The position numbers and the translations under genes are program-made. A stretch of DNA of 64,000 nucleotides from Cherax quadricarinatus (Eukaryota; Arthropoda; Malacostraca; Decapoda; Parastacidae), in NCBI RefSeq assembly GCF_038502225.1, contig NC_091307.1, positions 29,587,944 to 29,651,943 on the forward strand. The letters run 5' to 3'. The notes below the pieces were generated by a model. It searched no databases. It was given only the letters and a program-made list of their open reading frames with translations, and was not told where the DNA came from. Below are positions 10,397-19,823 of this stretch, in pieces. Numbering within the stretch: the stretch's first letter is position 1; every line of letters starts with the position of its first letter.

Positions 10397-11785
10397 ATGG
10401 GTTTCGGCAGGAAAACAGTGAAGTCCCAGTGTAGTAATATTATGAGTTCTAGGGGAACTAGTAATAAGCAGAACGAGGTAGATATTGAAAAGCCAGTGAC
10501 TTTGGGTGATAAGGACAGTAATAGGTTTAGTAGAAAAACAGAAATGAGCAGGAAGGGTAAAGAGAAAGGAGAGTCTTTCAATGTTTATTATGCTAATAGC
10601 CGTAGTGCTAGGAATAAGATGGACGAGTTGAGATTAGTTGCTAGTGCAGGTAACATTGATGTATTTGCCTTAACTGAGGCGTGGTTTAATTCAAAATGTC
10701 GGGACATGCCTGCGGAATGTCACATTCAGGGTTTTAAATTGTTCCAAGTAGATAGAAGTATCGGGAAGGGGGGTGGGGTGGCATTGTATGTCCGAGATCG
10801 CTTGAACTGTTGCATAAAAATGGGTATTAAGTCTGAAGTAACACATACAGAGTGTTGGATAGAATTTTCAGAGGGGCGTGAAAAACTGATTTTAGGAGTG
10901 ATATACCGTCCCCCAAACTTAGATAGGGACCAAGGGAGACTACTATGGGAGGAAATTGCTAAGGCCACAAGGCACGATAATGTAGTAATTCTAGGAGACT
11001 AACTTTTGTCATATTGATTGGAATTTCTTGACTGGGAATTTAGAATCATACAACGTCTTAGAAGTAGTTCAGGATTGTTTTTTGAAGCAGTTTGTGACAG
11101 AACCTACAAGGGGAAATAACCTGCTTGACTTAGTTCTGGCAAACAATGAATCCCTTGTTAATAATTTAGAAATTTCAGAGGAACTGGGTGCTAGCGACCA
11201 CAAATCAATTACATTTAGCATTGAATGGAAGTACGATAGTAGCGATAGCTCAGTAACAGTCCCAGATTTTCGCTTAGCAGATTACGATGGGCTTAGAGAA
11301 CACTTATCTGTTGACTGGGGTAACGAAGAGAGCTATCAATGTGACAGTTTTCTGAACACTATACATGCTGCTCAAAGAACGTTTATCCCGTATGAAGAAA
11401 TTAGATCAAATAGAAATGACCCAAAATGGATGAATAATAGGCTCAAATATCTACTAGGGCATAAGAAAGGAATTTATAGGCGTATCAAAAAAAGGTGAGG
11501 GTCATCTTATGAATCAGTATATTGACATTAAGAGGGACATTAAAAAGGGGATAAGAAAAGCTAAAAGTGACTATGAAATTAAAGTTGCTAGGGATTCTAA
11601 AACCCAAAAAGTTTTTTCCAGGTCTATAGAACAAAAGTTAGAGATAAGATAGGTCCCCTTAAAAATAACTATGGGCATCTTACTGACAAAGAGAATGAAA
11701 TGTGCTCGATTTTAAATAATTATTTTCTCTCGGTTTTTACACAGGAAGACACTAACAATATTCCAGTAATTAATTTTTATAGAGT
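10397..11785 (+). pseudogene. Group A ORF2: APE endonuclease and start of RT
   Basis: The frame 10397-11002 (201 codons) holds the APE endonuclease: NVYYANSRSARNKMDEL near 10580, ALTEAWFN (catalytic Glu block) near 10668, GGGVALYVRD near 10768, LILGVIYRPPN near 10890, and ILGD at the end. The GDF block is truncated by a stop at 11000. After a shift, 11028-11498 encodes the rest: NLLDLVLANNESLVNN and ELGASDHKSITF, with the conserved Ser-Asp-His near 11195-11200. An NDPKWMNNRLK linker leads to RT. The frame then decays up to the SINE inserted near 11.8 kb. Confidence 0.75.
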
Positions 11786-11799
11786 AGAAACATTGGACG

Positions 11800-11978
11800 T
11801 GTTTCCTTCCACCTGTTGTCTATGTTCCCCATCAGTAAAATGGGTACCTGGGTGTTAGTCGACTGGTGTGGGTCGCATCCTGGGACACTGACCTAAGGAG
11901 GCCTGGTCACAGACCGGGCCGCGGGGGCGTTGACCCCCGGAACTCTCTCCAGATAAACTCCAGAAACTCCAGAAGAAG
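11800..11978 (+). mobile_element. tRNA-like-headed SINE with a B2-type 3' tail
   Basis: This insertion interrupts group A ORF2. The head contains a box-A-like GGTACCTGGGTGTTAGTCG and a box-B-like GGTCGCATCC (about 11845-11880). The tail (about 11895-11965, GACCGGGCCGCGGGGGCGTT and onward) is nearly the same as the 3' end of the B2 element at 35.94-36.0 kb. Sharing a 3' tail is how SINEs borrow a partner LINE's machinery. Exact ends and target duplication are unclear. Confidence 0.5.
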
Positions 11979-11984
11979 ATAAAT

Positions 11985-12402
11985 TATGTAACATCACAGT
12001 CACTAGTGAAATGGTTGTGAAGCAGATAGACTGAAGCAAAATAAGTCACCGGGTCCTGATGAGGTTTTTTCAAGGGTTCTTAAGGAATGCAAAATGGAAC
12101 TCTGTGAACCATTAACTAATATTTTTAATTTATCTCTTCAAACAGGTGTAGTGTCTGATTTGTGGAAGATGGCTAATGTAATTCCTATTTTTAAAACAGG
12201 GGACAAGTTGTTACCGTCAAATTACCGCCCAATAAGCCTGACCTCAATTGTAGGCAAATTACTAGAGTCAATTATAGCTCAGATTATAAGAAGCCATCTC
12301 GATAAGCATAGCTTGATTAATGATACTCAGCATGGATTCACAAGAGGTCAGTCTTGTCTAACTAATTTATTAACTTTCTTCAGTAAGGAGCACGGCTTCT
12401 GA
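11985..12402 (+). pseudogene. Group A RT N-terminal region (same copy as 9.5 kb)
   Basis: The RT resumes after the SINE with an NKSPGPDE segment near 12040. The open frame 12094-12402 (102 codons) continues through ANVIPIFKTGDK, NYRPISLTS near 12220-12245 and HGFTRGQSC near 12330-12357. It ends abruptly at 12402-12405, where sequence switches to a minus-strand group A 3' end. No catalytic FADD region remains. Confidence 0.7.
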
Positions 12403-12404
12403 CC

Positions 12405-12780
12405 CAGTAGCGCAAGCTAGTCAGGTACAACTCTCACCCACCCACACCCACTTAAGTATTTATCTAACCTATTTTTAAAACACCTTAGCTTATATGACGG
12501 TACTCGGGAGTTTGTTCCACTCATCCATAACTCTATTACCAAACCAGTGCTTTCCTATATCCTTCCTGAATCTGAATTTTTCCAACTTCAAACCATTGCT
12601 GCGAGTCCTGTCTACGCTAGATATTTTTAACACGCTATTTACATCCCCTTTATTCATTCCTGTTTTCCATTTATACACCTCAATCATATCCCTCCTAATT
12701 CTACGCCTTTCGAGAGTGCAGATTCAGGGCCCTCAGCCTATTCTCATAGGGAAGATTTCTGATACATGGGATCAACTTTG
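12405..12780 (-). pseudogene. Group A RT C-terminal part (downstream half of an interrupted copy)
   Basis: The minus strand reads MTKLIP, then IEVYKWKTGMNKGDVNSVLK, KFRFRKDIGKHWFGNRV and DEWNKLPSTV, then a truncated 3' UTR. It begins exactly where the fragment at 16.7-17.1 kb stops relative to the uninterrupted sequence at 5.5-5.6 kb. The two are therefore halves of one copy split by the element at 12781-16707. Confidence 0.7.
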
Positions 12781-14113
12781 TCATAAGAACGAAGGAACAC
12801 TGCAGAAGACCTACTGGCCCATGCGAGGCAGGTCCTTATCAAAACGACCTCTACCTTAAGCTACCGAAGAAATAACTCCCGTACCCAATGGCACCAATCA
12901 AACCCAGCCCCTCCCACTCATATATTTGTCCAGTCTCTTCTTAAAGCTACCCAAGGTCCTAACCTCTGTCACCCCACTGGGAAGACTGTTCCACGCATCT
13001 ACAACTCTGTTAGAAAACCAGTACTTACATATGTCATTTCTAAATCTAAATTTATCCAACCTAAATCCATTATTTCTGGTTCTTACCTGGTTCGACACCC
13101 TCAGTACTTTATTAATATCTCCCTTGTTTATGCCCATCATCCACTTAAACACCTCAATGATATCTCCCCTCATTCTACGCCTCTCCAGAGAGTGGAGATT
13201 TAAGGCTTTAAATCTATCTTCACACGGGAGGTTCCTTACACAGTAAATCATTCTAGTCATTCTTCTCTGTATGTTCTCTAATGAGTCTATATCCATCCTG
13301 TAGTAAGGGGACCAAAACTGAGCAGCATAATCTAAATGAGGCCTCACTAGTGATGTATAGAGCTGTAAAATAACTTTTGGACTTCTGTTACTTATACTTC
13401 TTGAAATAAATCCAAGTAATCTGTTGGCCTTGTTGCGCACACCAAGGCACTGCTGTCTTGGCTTTAGATTTCTGCTTACCATTACTCCCAAGTCTCTTTC
13501 ACATTCTGTATGATCAAGCTCAACTTCACCTAGATTATAGCTTCGAGTGTTATTTTCATTACCAAGGACTAGTACCTTACACTTATCCACATTGAACTTC
13601 ATCTGCCATTTTTCAGACCAAAACATTAATTTGTCTAAATCCTCCTGGAGTTCATTGCTATCCTCCTCAGAGTGAATTATACGGCCTATCTTTGTATCAT
13701 CAGCAAACTTACTCATGTCACTCGTAATCCCTTCATCAAGGTCATTAATGTAAATTATGAACAAGAGAGGGCCTAAAACTGATCCTTGTGGAACGCCGCT
13801 GGTGACTAATCCCCATTCAGATTTCACTCCATTAATGGTAACTCTCTGCTTTCTATTGGTAAGCCACGCCTCTATCCACGCTAGAACTTTACCTCCTATA
13901 CCATGAGCTGCCACTTTTCTTAAGTGTCTCTTGTGAGGTACTCTATCGAAAGCTTTACTAAAATCCAAATAAACAATATCATATTCTTTATCACTGTCAA
14001 CTGCCTCAAATGTTCTATTGAAGAACGTCAGTAAATTTGTCAGGCAGGAACGACCTCTCGTGAATCCATGCTCAGATTCATTTATCAAGTTATGTTCTTC
14101 AAGGTGACTTCTA

Positions 14114-14278
14114 ATAATGACGATTATATCGTCTTCACATCTCTACTGCTCCCGTCTACTTTCTGTACTCGACTGAAGAAGCCTACTGTGTAGGCGAAAC
14201 GTTTCGAAATAATGTTGCCTAAATGTTGCCTATGTGTCTTATCTATCAACCTGTCGGTATTGTATACCATTTGATAAT
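14114..14278 (+). mobile_element. Hammerhead-bearing short insertion in group A RT
   Basis: About 165 bp lie between the two RT halves (IIADIV and NESEHGF). It begins with the same TCTTCACATCTCTACTGCTC as the element at 4.6 kb and ends with CTGTCGGTATTGTATACC and GATAATC. It is shorter than that copy (5'-truncated). Target duplication is at most 2 bp. It contains hammerhead motif 2. Confidence 0.65.
14169..14207 (+). ncRNA. Hammerhead-like ribozyme motif 2
   Basis: CTGAAGA, one extra A, stem II GCCTAC-TGT-GTAGGC (perfect 6 bp), GAAA, ACGT stem III, then cleavage-site context TT|T. Stem I is TCGA/TCGA (4 bp). This is the cleanest copy. Compared with motif 3 the stems change in a compensating way, which supports RNA-level selection. 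Confidence 0.6.
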
Positions 14279-16147
14279 CACAATGTCAGCTATAATTGAT
14301 TCTAATAACTTGCCCACTATAGATGTCAGGCTTATTGGACGGTAATTTGAAGGAGTGGACTTATCCCCTGATTTGAATATAGGAACCACATTGGCCATCT
14401 TCCACAACTCTGGCACAACACCAGTATGGATGAATGCATTGAACACACTCGTTAATGGCTGACTAAGTTCCATCTTGCATTCCTTAAGTACCCTGGAAAA
14501 TAACTCATCGGGTCCCGGGGACTTATTTTGCTTCAGTTTGTCTATCTGTTTAATAACCATGTCCCTCGTGACAGTAATATTAGTCAATTTAAATTCATCA
14601 GGAACCAAATAATTGTTAATTACTGGAATCTCATTTACATCGTCCTGTGTAAAATCTGACAAAAAATAGTCATTAAATAAGGAACACATTTCCAGTTCGT
14701 TGTGTGTCATCTGTCCATTCCCAATTTTCAGAGGTTCTACTTTTTCCTTCACCTTCGCCCTATACACTTGAAAGAACCCCTTTGGATTAGTCTTTGATTC
14801 ATTAGCAACTCTAATTTCATAGTCACGTTTAGCCTTTCTAATCCCATTTTTACTTCTCTTTTAAGCTGGACATATTGGTCAGTAAGGTTAACCTCTCCTC
14901 TTCTGATGCGCCTACAAATTCCCCTTTTCTCCCCTAATAGATGCTTTAGCCTCCTGTTAATCCAATTCGGATCGTTATTATTAGACCTAATTTCTCTCTG
15001 GGGAATGTATATACTCTGAGCATGTTGCACATTATTAAGAAAAAAAATCAAATGCAGATCCCTTCATAATCATGAGTATGATCATCGTCAACAAAATCAT
15101 TAGCTAGATAACCCCAATCGAGATTTGACAGGTGTTCCCTAAGTCCATTGTAATCGGCAGAACGAAAATCTGGGATTTTTTACCGTATTATCATTATTCT
15201 TGAATTCCCAGTTAATGCTGAAAGTGATGGATTTGTGATCACTTGAGCCAAGCTCTTCATTGATCTCCAGATTATTGACGAGTGTTTCCTTATTTGACAA
15301 GACTAGGTCAAGCAAATTATTACCCCTGGTAGGCTCTGTTACACACTGCTTCCGAAAACAGTCTTGAAACTGTTTCCATAAAGTCACTGGACTCCCGATT
15401 ACCGGTCAAAGAATTCCAGTCTATTTCACTAAAGTTAAAAATCCCCTACTATCACTATGTTATTGTGTCTAGAAGCCCTAACAATTTCGTCCCAAAGAAG
15501 TCTCCCTCTATCATGATCCAAGTCTGGAGGTCGGTATATTACACCTAGAATTAGCTTTTCTTGACCTTCTATAAACTCTACCCAAACAGATTCTGTTACT
15601 GTTCCATCTATTTTTATACCTGTTTTTATGCAACAGTTAATATTTTCTCTAACATATAATGCAACTCCTCCCCCCTTCCCACAACATCTATCCACATGGA
15701 ACAACTTAAACCCTTGAATATTACACTCAGCAATCATATCCCGACTCTTTAAATCATACCACGTTTCAGTTAATGCAATGACATAGAAGTTCCCAGCACA
15801 TGCTATCAAAAGTAGTTCATTAATCTTATTTCTTGCACTTCGACTGTTAGCATAAAATACCATTATATGTTTTTTCTTCAGCACATGTTTCCTATTCATC
15901 TTTATTTTTACACAATTTCTGAAATTATCATTACCTAGGGTTACTCCATGACAGTTACTATTAAGATTCTTAATATCAGAGCATAAGTCAATATATCCAT
16001 ACTCATTTTTTATCATTTCTAAACCCATACCTCTAACTAATCCTAGTTTAAAGTCATAACAACCCCCTCAACTGAGCTAGCAAGAAAACCCACACCTGCC
16101 CTGGATAAGTGAACCCCATCCCTGGCATACATGTCGTTTCGGCCATA

Positions 16148-16335
16148 GAAGTTGATGGACTGAACACATCGACTCCAGGTTGAGGGACTGATTACCTCAT
16201 TCTCCTCCTCTCCTTACGCCTTCCTCTTTGTATTGGACTGATGAAGCCACTGTGTGGCGAAACGTTTCCTGAATAAAGATTCCCATATGCTGCATAAGTG
16301 TCTCAATCTTCAACTTGTCGGTTTTTCAAACCATT
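16148..16335 (+). mobile_element. Hammerhead-bearing short insertion in group A ORF1
   Basis: Contains GATGGACTGA, GAGGGACTGATTACCTCA (also seen at 23.85 kb), hammerhead motif 3, AATAAAG, and a terminus with CTTGTCGG and TTTCAAACCATT. It interrupts ORF1 between the WLDK(H)C and FYGRND segments, with about 10 bp of target missing. No coding capacity. Confidence 0.6.
16235..16269 (+). ncRNA. Hammerhead-like ribozyme motif 3
   Basis: CTGATGA (canonical), one extra A, stem II GCCAC-TGT-GTGGC (perfect 5 bp), GAAA, ACGT, TT|T. Stem I is GGA/TCC. All core residues of the hammerhead consensus are present apart from the extra A before stem II. Confidence 0.6.
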
Positions 16336-16707
16336 CATCACAATGAATGGTACTGCATTATCCTTACAGTGTTTATCCAGCCAGCAATTAATACCAATTG
16401 CTCTGGACAACTATTCATTTCCAACACCCCTTCTTGGCAAAATGCCACTATAACAGGGCGTCCCCCCTTCTTCCTAATTATGTCTATTGCTGTCTTGAAC
16501 CTTCTAAGTCCTCACTTCTGCGCTTGCCTACATCATTGCCTCCAGCACTGAAGCAGATGATGGGATTGATCCCATTACCGTTCATGATGTTGTCAAGCCG
16601 GCTAACAACGTCCTCCATCCCAGCCCCAGGAAAGCAAACTCTTTGTCTCCTACTCCTGTCCTTCAAGCAGAAAGCCCTATCCATATATCTAACCTGGCTA
16701 TCCCCAT

Positions 16708-17145
16708 TCTGTAATACGGTGACCAGAACTGTGCAGCATAATCTAAATGAGGCCTAACCAAGGATATATAGAGTTGAAGAACAACCTGAGGATTTCTATT
16801 TATGTTTCTTGATATGAAGCCAAGGATTCTGTTAGCTTTATTGCGAACGCTTATGCACCGTCTTGGTTTCAGGTTACTGCTAACCAGAACTCCTAAATCC
16901 TTTTCGCAATCAGTAATATTAAGATCTACATTTAGTTTATATGTGGCATGGTTATTATCCTTTCCAACATTTAGAACTTTGCATTTGTCTATATTAAACT
17001 GCATCTGCCACTTCGACCACTGTATCAGTCAATTCAAATCATCTTGGAGTGCTCTAATATCCTCATTAGAATGAATTGGACGGCCTATTTTGGCGTCATC
17101 AACAAATTTGCTTATGTCACTATTTATTCCCTCATCTATTTTAAT
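16708..17145 (-). pseudogene. Group A RT fragment (upstream half of interrupted copy)
   Basis: The minus strand reads from DEGINSDISKF through KIGRPIHSNEDIRALQDDLN, MQFNIDKCKVLNVGKDN, the ITDCEKDLGVLVSSNLKPR thumb and LVRPHLDYAAQFWSPYYRMG. The catalytic FADD is altered (VDDAK). It stops at YRMG, where the nested element begins, and continues at 12780. Confidence 0.7.
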
Positions 17146-18519
17146 TTCTTACAATGTAAATATGTAAAAGTAAATAAGCGTGTGTGAGGGGGGGAGGGGG
17201 TACGATCTCGCGCCTTTGTTATAATACCTGATTAACATGTAAAGCTGTAGCAAGGGACCTCAATTTACGCAAACAAAATATCAAATGTTGAAGCCAGCAA
17301 ATAAAATCATTGTCGAAGATAAGTTAAGTGGCCTGACTAGATAGATTTTTTCACATTGTGATGATTATATCAGACCGACAAACACAATGACTAAAATTAA
17401 AAAAAAAAAGATAGTGTAGTTGAAAGATATACGCTTAAAGAAATGCCATCACACACATTTTTGGAACTTTTGTTTGCTGTTGTATTTATAAGAGAGGAAG
17501 AATATATTTAACGAGACTTTTTTCATGGATGAACACTCAAAACACCGAAATTTGCTGTTGTAACACATACGTACTTACCAAACCACACACAACTCTCGCC
17601 TACCCACCCACTCACAAACGCTCGTTCACGCAAACATGCATGAGAGTATTTTAATGCATTAAAACAGAAATTATACTGTTACATCAACAACAACTTTCAA
17701 ACTACTCTTGTAATTAAGGACTAAGTAATTAACGTCAGGCAGTTAAAGTTCACTGCATTAGAAAACGGTTTTTCATGCACACATTTTCAGGAAACAAATC
17801 AGGTAAGAGGCACAACTTTGAGACGCAACCACTAAACAGAAAACAAGTCAAATAATTACAAATCAGAAAACGATATAGCACACTTACTAAACAGAAAACG
17901 ACATAGAGGCACACTAACGAATCAGAAAACGATATAGAGGCATGCTCACGAAACAAAGTTAATTACGGGCCACGTTCACTAAACAAAATAACTTCCATGT
18001 AATACACTGTTACAGACCATGACAAAGCAGGAAACAATGCGATAAACTGAAGAGGGAATCTCAGGAGATAGTTTGGATGAACACTGTTACACAATCTATT
18101 ATAAATTGGTCAGTGAATGGCAGAACCGACCAGACTAGGAATTACTAGCGACTTTACATTCACAAATAACAATAACCTATTCTGTGACATAATCGTGCCG
18201 AAGACAGCAATCTGGACCACAGCCTAATCTAAGTTTAGACCTGCATATGCACTGGGGTGGATCACTGGAGCAAATCATTCGTGACCTTACTGAAATACGG
18301 CGGAAAGACGATATGACTAATTTGACCATCATCATCCTGAACCAATATCTCTGAAGGATAAATTCATCGGCGGCACATACACATGCCCCTATGACGAAGG
18401 AACAGGGACAGAGATCCTGACCGGGCCGAAAGGTCAGTGACCCCTGAAATCGACTGCAGACAGGTAGACGCTCACGAAACTGAAAACACTTAAGATATAT
18501 GTTCACGAAACTGGTAATG

Positions 18520-18520
<1 letters not shown>
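17146..18520. other. Non-coding stretch with diffuse repeats
   Basis: AT-rich, no convincing coding signal. From about 17820 to 18000 there is a diffuse reiteration of AAACAGAAAACGA(C/T)ATAGAGGCACAC-like motifs, roughly 35 bp apart, which looks like a decayed tandem repeat. Confidence 0.4.
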
Positions 18521-18556
<36 letters not shown>

Positions 18557-18860
18557 GCAGGTGAGGATATAAACCCTTAAACAGGTAGGATATAGACTCT
18601 TAAAAACAAGGATATAAACCCTAAAAACAGGTAAGGATATAGACCCTTAAAAACACACCACGATACAGACCCTTAAAAAAGGTAACGATACAGACCCTTA
18701 AAAACAGGTACCGATATAGACCCTTAAAAACAGGTACCGATATAGACCCTTAAAAACAGTACCGATATAGACCCTTAAAAAAGGTAAGGATATAGATACT
18801 CACAAAATAGTTAAGGATATATTCACACTCAGAAAACATGCAAGGATATACAGTAGACAC
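18521..18860. repeat. (AC)n followed by ~26-bp degenerate tandem repeat
   Basis: (AC)n at 18521-18554, then about nine imperfect copies of a GGTACCGATATAGACCCTTA-plus-AAAACA unit (roughly 26 bp) to about 18800, decaying to 18860. Central copies (18700-18780) are the most uniform. Confidence 0.8.
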
Positions 18861-19031
18861 ACTCACAAAACTGGGTAAGGAAGAGATATTGAAATAACAA
18901 ATATAGTCAGAAAGTAACACAATATTCTTCGTTATTAGCAAGACCGTCGTGTCCACACTGGAGTGCATGACCATACCATCACCTCGACTGACTCGGACAA
19001 CTAGATCAGGTCTGAGACCGGGACCAGGGGG

Positions 19032-19145
19032 GTGCAATGATCTCAGAAACCATCATAAAGGCAGATACCAGTCCACAACAGGATTCGAACCTGCACACAC
19101 ACATTGCATGAAAGTACGCAGTACTTTATCCACACAGCCTGACTC
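19032..19145 (-). mobile_element. tRNA-derived SINE copy (minus)
   Basis: The minus strand has a box-A-like GGCTGTGTGGATAAAGTACTG and a perfect box-B GGTTCGAATCC (about 19077-19091), the promoter layout of tRNA-derived SINEs. The body extends to GCACC at 19032. A related copy lies in the opposite orientation at 19224. Confidence 0.6.
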
Positions 19146-19223
19146 CAGGTACTAGCGACTAGCCGAAGCTATATGGTCAGTCCCATACCTCGGAGCAACA
19201 GCCAGACTACCCCTTCCCCGGGG

Positions 19224-19300
19224 ATCTGTGTGAATAAAGTACTGCGTACTGTGATGCAGTGTGTGCATGCTCGAATCCTGCTGTGGACAGAGATAATGTC
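19224..19300 (+). mobile_element. tRNA-derived SINE copy (plus, decayed)
   Basis: Shares the GATAAAGTACTGCGTACT-type head and a box-B-like GCTCGAATCCTG with the minus copy at 19032-19145. It has several substitutions and the body is lost after GACAGAGATAATG. The two copies form an imperfect inverted pair about 80 bp apart. Confidence 0.55.
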
Positions 19301-19351
19301 TGTAAAACTTTCGCCCGTTTGCGAAGTGTGAGAGAATGCGTGCGTGCGTGC

Positions 19352-19353
<2 letters not shown>

Positions 19354-19432
<79 letters not shown>
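19354..19432. repeat. (GA)n microsatellite
   Basis: About 39 GA dinucleotides with one interruption near 19388, preceded by a short (GTGC)n. Confidence 0.97.
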
Positions 19433-19435
<3 letters not shown>

Positions 19436-19436
19436 T

Positions 19437-19823
19437 AGTGTCGAATAGATAAAACCTGCTATTTTGGCTTAAGCAGCAACGCTGTTCTTGCCGAATAAGG
19501 CAAACGAAAATTTGTGTATGTAATAATTTCGCAAAAAATAATTCTGAATCCAACGAAAAAAATATATTTCATTGTGTTTGTTTATTAAACTATTGCAAAC
19601 TTGTATAAAATATATTTAGTTTGATTGGGTTAAATTAAATTGAACTTGTTATAATAAGGGTAGGTAAGTTTTCTAAGGTTCTTTTGTTACAAAATTGTTA
19701 ATTTTTACATTAACAAACGAAAAAGTATATCTTTAAACGTAAAAGAGAAAATTTTAGAAAGGATTTAATTTTAAACGAGTTCTTGCTAATTGACCAATTT
19801 TACCTATTCGGCACGACATATAT
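19437..19823. mobile_element. Putative non-autonomous TIR element (MITE-like), ~390 bp
   Basis: The left end (GTGTCGAATAGATAAAACC) and the reverse complement of the right end (TGTCGTGCCGAATAGGTAAAA) form an imperfect terminal inverted repeat. The interior is very AT-rich with no coding potential. It is followed by a short ATATATATG. I recognise it as a common dispersed repeat in decapod genomes; classification as a MITE is an inference. Confidence 0.5.

Larger units (their letters stand above)
12898..16045 (-). pseudogene. Group A ORF2 (APE endonuclease-reverse transcriptase), interrupted
   Basis: From high to low coordinate, the endonuclease (16028-15435) has FYANSRSARNKINELL, ALTETWYD, GGGVALYVREN, LILGVIYRPPD and IVIVGDF (an intact GDF block). 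LLDLVLSNKETL and GSSDHKSITF follow at 15340-15210. The RT linker and fingers (14767-14279) include NKSPGPDELFSRVLKE and YRPISLTSIVGKLLES. After the 14.1-kb insertion comes a 396-codon open frame (14088-12898) with HGFTRGRSC, YLDFSKAFDRVPHK, SGVPQGSVLGPLLF, SKFADDTKIGR with its Asp pair, and the thumb. This is the best-preserved RT in the window, but frameshifts near 15.4, 15.06 and 14.8 kb and the insertion inactivate it. Confidence 0.85.
16060..16700 (-). pseudogene. Group A ORF1 SGNH-type domain, interrupted
   Basis: The minus strand starts at GDSQVRYMDRAF (16700-16660). It continues with RxRVCFPGAGMEDVVSRLDN and PIICFSAGGNDVGKRR (16560-16510), then decays. After the 16.15-16.33-kb insertion it ends with FYGRNDMYARDGVHLSRAGV (16145-16085), keeping the D..H pair. 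All three SGNH signature blocks survive in this one copy, though in broken frames. Confidence 0.65.
12781..16707 (-). mobile_element. Group A (CR1-like) element, near full length, nested
   Basis: A 3.9-kb minus-strand copy: partial ORF1 (16700-16060), ORF2 endonuclease and RT (16045-12898), and a 3' UTR ending at 12781 with the TTCTTATG octamer. It is 5'-truncated at the GDS block of ORF1. Both flanks belong to another group A copy in the same orientation. Two hammerhead-bearing insertions sit inside it (14114-14278 and 16148-16335). No target duplication is visible, as is common for CR1 elements. Confidence 0.7.
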
